Shown: positions 1 to 5,350 of the stretch, piece by piece | Position numbering within the stretch: position 1 is the stretch's first letter | How the letters are laid out: every line of letters begins with the position of its first letter | NCBI GenBank assembly: GCA_014523515.1 | Contig: JAATVJ010000054.1 | Coordinates: 1 to 5,392 of the forward strand | DNA: 5,392 nucleotides | Direction: 5' to 3' | DNA from: Nitrososphaerales archaeon TH1177 | GTDB taxonomy: Archaea > Thermoproteota > Nitrososphaeria > Nitrososphaerales > Nitrososphaeraceae | Position numbers and translations under genes: made by a program | The notes under the pieces: generated by a model | Seen by the model: the letters and a program-made list of their open reading frames with translations, nothing else | The model's database searches: none | Told to the model about the DNA's origin: nothing

Positions 1-1
1 T

Positions 2-949
2 TCAGATGAAAATATTATAAATGATTACATTGACAGAGTCTTATCTCTAATAGATGTTGAAAAAATAAAGTCTAGATCATTTAAAGTAGTAATGGATTTA
101 GGAAATGGTGTTCAATCTTTAGTTGCACCCTATTTGTTAAAGAAATTAGGCTGCCAGGTTTTTACAATAAATAGCAACATTGATGGAGATTTTCCAGGTC
201 GAGGTCCAGAACCAACTTTAGACAATTTAAATATTTTATCACACATGGTGAAAGATTTGAATGCGGATTTTGGCGTTGCTTACGATGGAGATGGAGATAG
301 AAGTATATTTTGTGATGAAAAAGGGATTATTCATCCCGGCGATAGAACTGCTGCTGCTCTTATAAAATATTTAATTAGTAATAAAGACAGAGGGGCGGAG
401 ATAGTATGTCCTATTAATACGACTTTGAATGTTCAACTTGTTGCTGACGAAGGAAATTCAAATGTAATATATACAAAAGTAGGAAGTGTAGAAGTCTCCC
501 GAGAGATGATTAAAAGAAATTCGCTTATTGGTTTAGAAGAAAATGGTGGATTTATGTATGGAAAACTAAACCAAGTCAGAGATGGCGCAATGACTACAGC
601 ACTTGTATTAGATATGCTTACAAATTTTACATCTAATGATAAAACAATTAATTCATTTTCTGATATTATTGCATCACTAAAAAAAATAGCTCAATTTAAA
701 ACCAAATTTAAATGTCCTTCGAGAGAGATAGCTAATAAGATAGTTACCAAGTGTTCTGAGCATGGATCTCCAAAAAAGATTGAGAATTTAGATGGTGCTA
801 AAATGTGGATTGACGATGAATCATGGATAATGATTAGACCAAGTGGAACTGAACCATTGATAAGAATGTATGGAGAATCAATTTCACAAACATTGTTGGA
901 TTCAAAAGTGAGAGAATATACAAGAATAATTGAAAGTATATTATCATAA
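2..949 (+). CDS. glmM: Phosphoglucosamine mutase / phosphohexomutase family protein, C-terminal part (5' end outside window)
   Basis: This enzyme of the alpha-D-phosphohexomutase family moves phosphate between C6 and C1 of a hexose; for GlmM the substrate is glucosamine-6-phosphate, on the way to UDP-GlcNAc in the cytoplasm. The reading frame is open from base 2, so the first ATG at 92 is internal. It encodes a fragment of 315 residues; the family is usually about 450, so some 130-140 N-terminal residues with the catalytic phosphoserine loop lie outside. Visible motifs are the metal-binding DGDGDR loop (284-301), the domain III sugar-recognition loop GLEENGG (530-550) followed by a conserved RDGAMT, and the C-terminal phosphate-binding loop RPSGTEP (836-856). 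All are intact, with a normal C-terminus. EENGG in the sugar loop resembles archaeal GlmM-type proteins, but phosphomannomutase or a bifunctional enzyme cannot be excluded. No T-rich terminator follows, so read-through into the next gene, 85 bases on, is possible. Confidence 0.9.
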   Translation, partial: SDENIINDYIDRVLSLIDVEKIKSRSFKVVMDLGNGVQSLVAPYLLKKLGCQVFTINSNIDGDFPGRGPEPTLDNLNILSHMVKDLNADFGVAYDGDGDRSIFCDEKGIIHPGDRTAAALIKYLISNKDRGAEIVCPINTTLNVQLVADEGNSNVIYTKVGSVEVSREMIKRNSLIGLEENGGFMYGKLNQVRDGAMTTALVLDMLTNFTSNDKTINSFSDIIASLKKIAQFKTKFKCPSREIANKIVTKCSEHGSPKKIENLDGAKMWIDDESWIMIRPSGTEPLIRMYGESISQTLLDSKVREYTRIIESILS

Positions 950-1000
950 TAAAAAAAAAGACATACATGACGACGACAACTACGACAACAAAACAACAAA

Positions 1001-1034
1001 TATTAAAAACAAAAAAAGGAATTAGAGAGCAGAA
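1001..1034 (+). promoter_or_regulatory. Weak candidate TATA box before the purU-like gene
   Basis: A TATTAAAA element at 1001-1008, about 27-34 bases before the TTG start, would give a nearly leaderless transcript. An AGGA at 1017-1020 lies too far (14 bases) from the start to be a convincing Shine-Dalgarno site. The whole region is A-rich, so such a box can occur by chance, and co-transcription with the upstream mutase gene is the alternative. Confidence 0.3.
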
Positions 1035-1985
1035 TTGAAGTCACTATCACCACCACCACCACCACCACCAACACCACCAAATAAGATTCCCGATAGCAAA
1101 AAAACTTTAATTGAAATAACGGTCGTAGGAAAAGATAGAAAAGGAGTAGTTGCAGAAATTACAAACTTTATCTTTAAGAATCATGGAAATATCGAAAAAA
1201 TAAATCAAAATGTAATAAAGGGCCTTTTTGGTATGCAACTTGAAGCTTCATTTAATAATATAATAAAAGAGAAATTAGATGAGGGACTTCAAGGACTTGC
1301 TAAGAATTTAAAGATGGAAATCAAAGTTCATTATCAAGAACCAAATAGATTAACCAATATTGCTATTCTTGTAAGTAATGAAGATCATTGTCTATTAAAA
1401 ATACTTGACTCATACAACAAAAAGGAACTTAAAACAAAAATTCCACTTATAATTGGAAACTCCAATAGCTTAAAACCAATAGCCGAAAAATATAAAATCC
1501 CATTCAATTTGGTTGATCATAAAGATCAAACAGAAGCAGAAAGACAAATTCTGAGATTATTTGAAGAGTATAACATAGACATGGTCATTCTAGCTAGATA
1601 TATGAGAATTCTGACTCCTAATTTTGTTTGGAGATATCCTAACAAAATAATAAATATACATCCATCGTTATTACCAGCATTTCCTGGTGCATATGCTTAT
1701 GTTCAGGCATATGAAAGAGGAGCAAAAATTGTAGGTTGTACGGCTCATTTTGTAACTGAAGAGTTGGACCAAGGTCCAATCATATGTCAAAAATCTTTTA
1801 CTGTTCTTGAAAGCGACAATATCGAGTCAATTAAAAATAAAGGAAGAAAACTGGAAAGTTCTACGTTGCTTCAAGCCATAAAATTAGCTTTGGAAGGTAA
1901 ATTGGAAGTCTATTGGGGAAAGGTTCATGTTAAAAAAATAAAATCGAATAAAGTAAATAAATATACAAAAAAAAATAAGATATAG
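1035..1985 (+). CDS. purU: Formyltetrahydrofolate deformylase (PurU-like), ACT domain plus formyltransferase-fold domain
   Basis: PurU hydrolyses 10-formyltetrahydrofolate to tetrahydrofolate and formate, balancing the one-carbon pool and supplying formate for purine synthesis. The 316 residues start with a proline-rich leader (P6-P12, P14-P15), then an ACT regulatory domain (about 24-95, with the typical GKDRKGVVAEIT), then the formyltransferase-fold catalytic domain (about 107-297). The catalytic Asn-His-Asp triad is visible as N207 and H209 in INIHPS and D245 in LDQGPII; HCL near 118-120, ARYMRILTP and QAYERG also match PurU. The ACT domain favours PurU over the related GAR transformylase PurN. 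TTG at 1035 is the only usable start: an in-frame TAG lies at 1023-1025, and the next ATG would cut into the ACT domain. A basic tail (about 300-316) extends past the usual end. In E. coli the enzyme responds to methionine and glycine; whether this one does is unknown. Confidence 0.88.
   Translation: MKSLSPPPPPPPTPPNKIPDSKKTLIEITVVGKDRKGVVAEITNFIFKNHGNIEKINQNVIKGLFGMQLEASFNNIIKEKLDEGLQGLAKNLKMEIKVHYQEPNRLTNIAILVSNEDHCLLKILDSYNKKELKTKIPLIIGNSNSLKPIAEKYKIPFNLVDHKDQTEAERQILRLFEEYNIDMVILARYMRILTPNFVWRYPNKIINIHPSLLPAFPGAYAYVQAYERGAKIVGCTAHFVTEELDQGPIICQKSFTVLESDNIESIKNKGRKLESSTLLQAIKLALEGKLEVYWGKVHVKKIKSNKVNKYTKKNKI
1050..1079 (+). repeat. In-frame CCA trinucleotide repeat encoding a proline run
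   Basis: Seven CCA codons, one ACA, then two more CCA codons encode seven prolines, Thr and two prolines at residues 6-15 of the PurU-like protein. The unit is a pure trinucleotide, so slippage would change the number of prolines without shifting the frame. Confidence 0.9.
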
Positions 1986-2006
1986 TGTAATAATGAATTC
2001 ATTCTC

Positions 2007-2048
2007 TCTCTTTTTTTTATTTATTTTAAAATAAATAAAAAAAAGAGA
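2007..2048. terminator. Perfect 42-bp palindrome with T and A tracts, probable transcription terminator
   Basis: Bases 2007-2027 and 2028-2048 are exact reverse complements, giving two 21-base arms with no spacer. The upper strand reads TCTC, eight T, then ATTTATTTT, and the other half mirrors it, so each strand carries an eight-base T tract. It starts 22 bases after the stop of the purU-like gene. Archaeal RNA polymerase stops at T-rich tracts in the non-template strand, so this most likely ends the purU transcript and would also block antisense transcription. The symmetry is greater than termination needs; a protein-binding or cruciform-forming role is possible. Confidence 0.55.
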
Positions 2049-2096
2049 AAAAAACATACAAAATAATAAAGATCATTAGAACAAAGATAAAAAATA

Positions 2097-2136
2097 CTAA
2101 CAATAGAAGATATATAGAGAGAGATATTGTTAGAAA
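2097..2136 (+). promoter_or_regulatory. Promoter of the creatininase-family gene, TATA box framed by a 9-bp inverted repeat
   Basis: A TATA box (2110-2116, preceded by purine-rich AGAAG as a possible BRE) lies about 21-27 bases before the ATG at 2137, which predicts a leaderless or nearly leaderless transcript. It sits in the 19-base spacer between CTAACAATA (2097-2105) and its exact reverse complement TATTGTTAG (2125-2133). Bound there, a dimeric or multimeric regulator would cover the TATA/BRE and start-site area, which suggests repression. An RNA hairpin role is less likely, because the left arm lies upstream of the predicted start site. No regulator gene is visible nearby. Confidence 0.55.
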
Positions 2137-2850
2137 ATGAATAACATTTACAGATTATCTAACCTAGAAATCGAAAAATGGAAAAAAAAATCAGATCAAG
2201 TTATTATAATTCCTATAGGTTCGTTAGAACAGCATGGTGATCATCTTCCAGTATCAACTGATTCGATCATAATAGAGCATTTAGCAAAAAAAGTCTCAGA
2301 AAAAATTCAAAGTTTATATCTTCCTGCAATAACTTTTGGCATTTCCTTTGAACATGAACCTTTATTCAATATATCACTATCTCATCAAACCTATTCCAAT
2401 TTTATTAGTGAAATTTGTGTATCACTTGTAAAATATGGAATGAAAAATATAATCTTGTTAAATGGTCATCATGGAAACATGGGATGTTTGTATTATATTT
2501 CTCAAAATGTTTCTGATAAAATTCATTCTAATGCAAAAATAAATTTTATCAATTACTGGAATCTGATGAAAGATTTTGATCATGCTGGAGAAATTGAAAC
2601 ATCTCTTGTATTAGCAATAAATACAAAGTTGGTAAAAATGAAAATGGCAAGAGCAAATACAAAAGAGATTGCAGGTTCTAGAATAGCATATACTAGTCTT
2701 ACGACTAGAACAGGATCTTTTCCTAGAATAACAGGAAATGGAGTATGGGGTGATCCGACAAAAGCATCGATAATAAAAGGACGATCATTATTGGAAAATC
2801 TAACTCAGAAGATTGTAGAAATTGTAAAAGAATTTAAAAATTTTAATTAA
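2137..2850 (+). CDS. Creatininase/ArfB/MftE-family metal-dependent amidohydrolase
   Basis: The family hydrolyses amide bonds with a two-metal centre; members include creatinine amidohydrolase, the mycofactocin peptidase MftE and the archaeal formamide hydrolase ArfB of riboflavin/F420 precursor synthesis. The 237-residue protein is complete and of normal family length. It shows PIGSLEQHGDHLP with TD (probable metal ligands E31, H33, D42), LLNGHHGN (H111), DHAGEIETS (H149, E152) and a late GVWGDPTKAS. Creatininase proper carries a ligand Glu two residues after the NGH histidine; here that position is Gly113, and the HAGE glutamate probably serves instead, as in the ArfB/MftE side of the family. 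ArfB, which removes formate from the GTP-derived formamidopyrimidine, is the most attractive assignment for an F420-making archaeon, but motifs alone cannot prove it and no mycofactocin genes are in view. The ATG at 2137 directly follows its own promoter. Confidence 0.85.
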   Translation: MNNIYRLSNLEIEKWKKKSDQVIIIPIGSLEQHGDHLPVSTDSIIIEHLAKKVSEKIQSLYLPAITFGISFEHEPLFNISLSHQTYSNFISEICVSLVKYGMKNIILLNGHHGNMGCLYYISQNVSDKIHSNAKINFINYWNLMKDFDHAGEIETSLVLAINTKLVKMKMARANTKEIAGSRIAYTSLTTRTGSFPRITGNGVWGDPTKASIIKGRSLLENLTQKIVEIVKEFKNFN

Positions 2851-2856
2851 CGATAT

Positions 2857-2890
2857 TAGGTAAGCTCGTTTGCCTAGTTCATTTTCTGTT
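2857..2890 (+). terminator. Small hairpin with T-rich tail after the creatininase-family gene
   Basis: TAGGTAAG (2857-2864) pairs with TTTGCCTA (2869-2876), counting two G-T wobbles, around a CTCG loop. It starts seven bases after the stop codon. A T-rich stretch (about 2878-2890) follows, broken by C, G and A. This fits an end-of-transcript structure. Hairpins are not required for archaeal termination, so the T-rich tail is the stronger part of the argument. Confidence 0.4.
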
Positions 2891-2900
2891 TAAAAAGAAA

Positions 2901-2920
2901 TACATACATACATGCATACA
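2901..2920. repeat. Short ATAC tandem repeat
   Basis: About four TACA units run here, the third and fourth separated by TG, which creates an ATGCAT palindrome. Related ACATACA words occur at 961-968 and 2054-2060, each also just after a gene and an A-rich run. No function is known to me. Confidence 0.5.
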
Positions 2921-2955
2921 GTCATCTCAATCAAAAATAATGACTTTGAATGAAA

Positions 2956-3004
2956 TTTTAATATATAACTAATATTCATTTGATAGTAAAGGGTAGATTT
3001 AATA
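2956..3004 (+). promoter_or_regulatory. Promoter of the LSm-L37e pair
   Basis: A strong TATA-like element, TTTTAATATATAAC, covers about 2957-2969, with TATATA at 2962-2967. Adding about 26 bases puts the start near 2988-2992, giving a leader of some 13-17 bases to the TTG or 25-29 to the ATG at 3017. The leader contains AAAGGG (2988-2993), only a weak Shine-Dalgarno candidate. Confidence 0.5.
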
Positions 3005-3235
3005 TTGTCAGTTGATATGGCCGTTAAGGTTTTGGATGAAAGTTTTGGAAAAATTGTATTGATAAAATTAAAAGGTGGAAAAGTTATTAGAGGAATTCTT
3101 CATGGTTTTGATCAACACATGAACTTGTTACTTGACGATTCGGTAGAAATAGTAGAAGGCAAATCTACAGATTTAGGAACTATTGTAGTAAGAGGAGATA
3201 ATGTAGTTATAATATCTCCACCACCCCCCATGTGA
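3005..3235 (+). CDS. LSm (Sm-like archaeal, SmAP) RNA-binding protein
   Basis: Archaeal LSm proteins form six- or seven-membered rings that bind U-rich RNA, tRNAs and small RNAs, acting in RNA processing and stability. The 76 residues are almost exactly one Sm fold. Sm1 spans about 15-46, with GKIVLIKLKGG, RGILHGFD and the RNA-contact set D36, H38, N40 in FDQHMNLLL; Sm2 is near 58-71, with the RGDN loop (R63, D65, N66). Uridine-pocket residues are therefore all present. It ends in four prolines and Met. The start is uncertain: TTG at 3005 gives MSVDMAVKVL, and ATG at 3017 gives MAVKVL; I favour TTG because it better suits the short leader. L37e follows 50 bases later, a pairing conserved in many archaea that links LSm expression to ribosome synthesis. 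Confidence 0.93.
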   Translation: MSVDMAVKVLDESFGKIVLIKLKGGKVIRGILHGFDQHMNLLLDDSVEIVEGKSTDLGTIVVRGDNVVIISPPPPM

Positions 3236-3265
3236 AAGGAAAAAAAGGAGAACGATAAAGGAAAT

Positions 3266-3274
3266 GAGGAGGTT
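3266..3274 (+). promoter_or_regulatory. Shine-Dalgarno site of the L37e gene
   Basis: GAGGAGGTT matches the archaeal anti-Shine-Dalgarno sequence well and ends 11 bases before the ATG at 3286. It is the only clear such site in the window, as expected for the second gene of a transcript. It lies in an almost wholly purine linker (3236-3286). A six-codon mini-ORF (ATG at 3264, TAA at 3282-3284) overlaps the site and ends one base before the L37e ATG. Confidence 0.7.
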
Positions 3275-3285
3275 GATAAGGTAAG

Positions 3286-3456
3286 ATGACAAAAGGAACA
3301 ACTTCAATGGGTAAATATACAAGGAAGAAAGTGCATATAAGATGTCGAAGATGTGGCCATAATTCTTTTCATAAGCGTGGAAAAGAATGTTCTAAATGTG
3401 GATATCCGGATCCAAAAATGAGAAAGTATAATTGGATTAAAAGACAAGTGATGTAA
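3286..3456 (+). CDS. rpl37e: 50S ribosomal protein L37e
   Basis: L37e is a small zinc-binding protein of the large ribosomal subunit, found in archaea and eukaryotes but not bacteria; it packs against 23S rRNA. The 56-residue product starts MTKGTTSMGKYTRKK, close to the family's near-invariant MTKGT-S-GK opening. It has the zinc ribbon as C20-x2-C23 and C35-x2-C38 (CRRC and CSKC), then a basic tail KMRKYNWIKRQ, so it is complete. The ATG at 3286 is the first in frame after a TGA at 3274-3276. It is the second gene after LSm, with a 50-base gap, and is probably co-transcribed and translated from the Shine-Dalgarno site in that gap. Base composition is less AT-rich than in the neighbouring hypothetical gene, as expected for a conserved ribosomal gene. 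Confidence 0.97.
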   Translation: MTKGTTSMGKYTRKKVHIRCRRCGHNSFHKRGKECSKCGYPDPKMRKYNWIKRQVM

Positions 3457-3526
3457 TAATAAAGCAAGTAAACGAATTACTATTAACAAAATTATATCAA
3501 TAAGCTGGTTGGCTGGCCTAATAATT

Positions 3527-3568
3527 TCTTTGCTTGAAAAGTATATTTCTATTGTTTATATTTCTTAA
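3527..3568 (+). terminator. T-rich region after L37e, possible terminator
   Basis: About 70-110 bases after the L37e stop the upper strand becomes T-rich (TTTCTTTG, then ATTTCTATTG and ATATTTCTT). Interrupted T tracts of this kind can end archaeal transcripts. No strong hairpin precedes them; a G-rich patch at 3502-3516 only forms a short wobble stem. The call is tentative. Confidence 0.3.
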
Positions 3569-3584
3569 AATATTAATTTATTAG

Positions 3585-3611
3585 TATATATATATATATT
3601 TTATAATTAAA
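3585..3611 (+). promoter_or_regulatory. TATA promoter of the membrane-anchored coiled-coil protein gene
   Basis: Seven TA units (3585-3598) end 13 bases before the ATG at 3612, and the first units lie 22-27 bases before it, the right spacing for a leaderless transcript. There is no Shine-Dalgarno site. The long TA run allows several TATA registers, so the start site may be imprecise, and a run of this kind can vary in length. Confidence 0.5.
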
Positions 3612-5066
3612 ATGATTGATTTTAATTCTTTTTTATTGATAGCAGCAGCAGGCCTAGCTTTAATTGGAGGAATTATTTTTGGATTATATTCTAATAGAAT
3701 TTTTTCTTTATCTTATAAAGTAAAAAAGAAAGATGGAAATCAATCACAATATTCTAAGGTTAAAGAAAAAGAAAATGAGAATGAGGAGGAGCAAAAACAA
3801 ACCAAATCAAATCTATTAAAAAGAAATTTTGAGTTATTGGAAGATGAGATAAAAATATATCAATTTGAGAAAGATCTTGTATCCCAGGCCATAGAGAATA
3901 TCTTGCTTGCCTCAAAAAATAAATCAATTGATGTATTTGAAAAAGATCGCCTTTTACTAAAGTATAATGATCAGTTAAAAAAATTAAATGAAAAATTGGA
4001 CAAAATTCAATCTGAAAGTGATGTTACCAAGTTAATAGACCTGAGAAATGATTTAGCTTCTCTATTAGATAATAAAATTTCAGATATTGATCAAAAAATT
4101 AGGGAAATTAACATTAAAATAGAAACTAAATCTAAAATTGGAGAAACAAAAAACCAGAATAAAAATAAAAATAAAAATAATAATAATAATTTAAATAATC
4201 TAAATAATCCCTCTGATATTGAAGAAACTATTGATGCAAACCTCAAGACAAGAAAAGTAATAAGTTATAAAAGTAATAATAATACCAACAAGAAAAAAGA
4301 GACTAGTATTGAAGCTGAAAGAAAAAAAATTATCGATTTAAAAGATCAAGTATTAGCAGCATTAAATAGACTGGATAGAGCTGGAATTATAAAAGAAGAA
4401 ATAAAAAATAATGAAGTTGTGATAATACAAGGTAGTCTGACTAAAAAAGATCTTACAGAAGAAGAAAATAAAAATTCTCTACAAAAGGTATATGATTTTA
4501 ATGATAAAGATCATAAAAATCAACAAGTAGTAGTAGAAAATAGAATTTCTCCCAAAATTTCAATTAATGAAAAAGTGTCTGTTCCAAAAATATTTAGTTC
4601 TATAATGAAATTTCAATCTAAAAATGATACAGTAATACCTAATAAAGCAATAATATCAAATCCTATTTTGAAAAGTACGAATCAAGGGATTATAATAAAA
4701 AATGATGAAACTATAAATAAAATAAAAACAGACAATTCTTTTATAAATGATAATAATCAAGTTAAAAGTAACTACAATAACGATAACAAAAGTAATAGTA
4801 ATAGTAGTAGTAGCCCATTATCTAATATATTAAATTATAGTGACTTAAAATTTGACCGTTTTATTGATCCTAAAGATTTTGAGAAGGATATAGTTAAAAC
4901 TGAGAGCAAAGATAAACAATCTTTGAGCAATGACAAGTCTATGAAATTTAAATTTCCATTAGGATTCATTTTTTCTAAAAACAATAACAAAGAAAAAAAA
5001 ATTGAAAATAGAACTTGTGATACTAATACAAAAAGAAAAGATTCACTTAGTAATATTGTAAATTAA
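3612..5066 (+). CDS. Hypothetical protein with one N-terminal membrane anchor, coiled coil and Asn/Lys-rich spacers
   Basis: I do not recognise a named family. The 484 residues begin with one hydrophobic helix (about 6-27, ILLIAAAGLALIGG-like). The N-terminus has no positive charge and basic residues follow the helix (R29, K36, K38-K40), so by the positive-inside rule the protein is a membrane anchor with its body in the cytoplasm, not a secreted protein. A charged linker (about 38-70) leads to a probable coiled coil (about 71-172) containing a well-formed segment, IDVFEKDRLLLKY (106-118), that loosely resembles SHOCT-type helical pairs. Asn/Lys-rich repeats follow (181-199), then a second ordered-looking island (about 232-262, ERKKIIDLKDQVLAALNRLDRAGI), then a mostly disordered Asn/Ser/Lys-rich tail with a short hydrophobic patch (446-455). 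No catalytic motif is visible. It has its own TATA box, apart from the ribosomal pair. A scaffold or membrane-tethering role is conceivable but unproven. Confidence 0.8.
   Translation: MIDFNSFLLIAAAGLALIGGIIFGLYSNRIFSLSYKVKKKDGNQSQYSKVKEKENENEEEQKQTKSNLLKRNFELLEDEIKIYQFEKDLVSQAIENILLASKNKSIDVFEKDRLLLKYNDQLKKLNEKLDKIQSESDVTKLIDLRNDLASLLDNKISDIDQKIREINIKIETKSKIGETKNQNKNKNKNNNNNLNNLNNPSDIEETIDANLKTRKVISYKSNNNTNKKKETSIEAERKKIIDLKDQVLAALNRLDRAGIIKEEIKNNEVVIIQGSLTKKDLTEEENKNSLQKVYDFNDKDHKNQQVVVENRISPKISINEKVSVPKIFSSIMKFQSKNDTVIPNKAIISNPILKSTNQGIIIKNDETINKIKTDNSFINDNNQVKSNYNNDNKSNSNSSSSPLSNILNYSDLKFDRFIDPKDFEKDIVKTESKDKQSLSNDKSMKFKFPLGFIFSKNNNKEKKIENRTCDTNTKRKDSLSNIVN
4157..4190 (+). repeat. AATAAA and AAT tandem repeat encoding Asn/Lys and Asn runs
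   Basis: In frame, three AAT-AAA units are followed by five AAT codons, giving NKNKNK and then five Asn in the coiled-coil protein (residues 182-193 include this run). It is a simple-sequence tract that can grow or shrink by slippage without breaking the frame, separating the coiled coil from the second ordered-looking island. Confidence 0.7.
4791..4814 (+). repeat. AGT-rich codon repeat encoding an Asn/Ser run
   Basis: Alternating AGT and AAT codons, then three AGT and an AGC, encode SNSNSSSS (residues 394-401) in the disordered tail of the coiled-coil protein. It is a second in-frame simple-sequence tract in the same gene. Confidence 0.65.
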
Positions 5067-5350
5067 ATAAAATAAAATAAAATCTTATAATTTTTTTTGA
5101 TGATATATATAAGCAATATTATATTACACCGAAATATTATTCTCTTATTTTTTAGAATTAATTTGTAATGTAATGATTTTAATACCTATCCTTGCAATTA
5201 GAATAATTCTATAAAGTATAAAATCTAAATTTTAGCAAAATAATTTTAATATTCTAGACATAGAAAAATATTAATAATAATAATTTAATTTTTTTTTTGG
5301 TAGAATCTTAAAATGAAAAATATCAATAAACAAAATAAATAAATAAAAAG
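5067..5350. other. AT-rich non-coding region
   Basis: No plausible gene is seen on either strand. The stretch begins with an AAATA-type repeat directly after the stop codon, then has a T8 tract (5091-5098) and later a T10 tract (5289-5298). A TATA-like element (5104-5111) has no convincing gene after it. An inverted repeat, TAGAATTA (5153-5160) with TAATTCTA (5204-5211), could form a weak AU-rich stem over a 43-base loop. I see no tRNA, no known RNA motif and no mobile-element ends. Confidence 0.55.
5091..5098 (+). terminator. T8 tract, probable terminator of the coiled-coil protein gene
   Basis: Eight uninterrupted T residues start 25 bases after the stop codon, the standard archaeal intrinsic termination signal. 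There is no stable hairpin before them, and none is needed in archaea. Confidence 0.5.

Noticed and set aside
92..949. Reading the mutase gene as a short complete protein starting at ATG 92
   Set aside because: The frame is open back to base 2, the ATG falls inside a beta strand before DLGNG, and the family needs an N-terminal phosphoserine domain.
691..999. 102-codon open frame on the minus strand
   Set aside because: It lies opposite the well-conserved C-terminal part of the mutase gene, including the RPSGTEP loop, has no recognisable domain or promoter, and is explained as a shadow of that gene.
3304..3489. 61-codon open frame on the minus strand
   Set aside because: It lies almost wholly opposite the L37e gene, whose zinc ribbon and family opening are unmistakable.
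3457..3611. Possible tRNA or small RNA between L37e and the next gene, suggested by the G-rich patch AGCTGGTTGGCTGG
   Set aside because: No cloverleaf, no T-loop or anticodon arm, and only a short wobble stem; better read as a 3' region plus promoter.
5173..5214. 13-codon hydrophobic mini-ORF (MILIPILAIRIIL)
   Set aside because: Ile and Leu codons dominate any random frame in DNA this AT-rich; there is no Shine-Dalgarno site and no TATA box at the right distance.
5313..5342. ATG followed by nine codons and a stop near the window end
   Set aside because: It encodes only Lys/Asn/Ile/Gln from an A-rich stretch, with no family match and no promoter at the right spacing.
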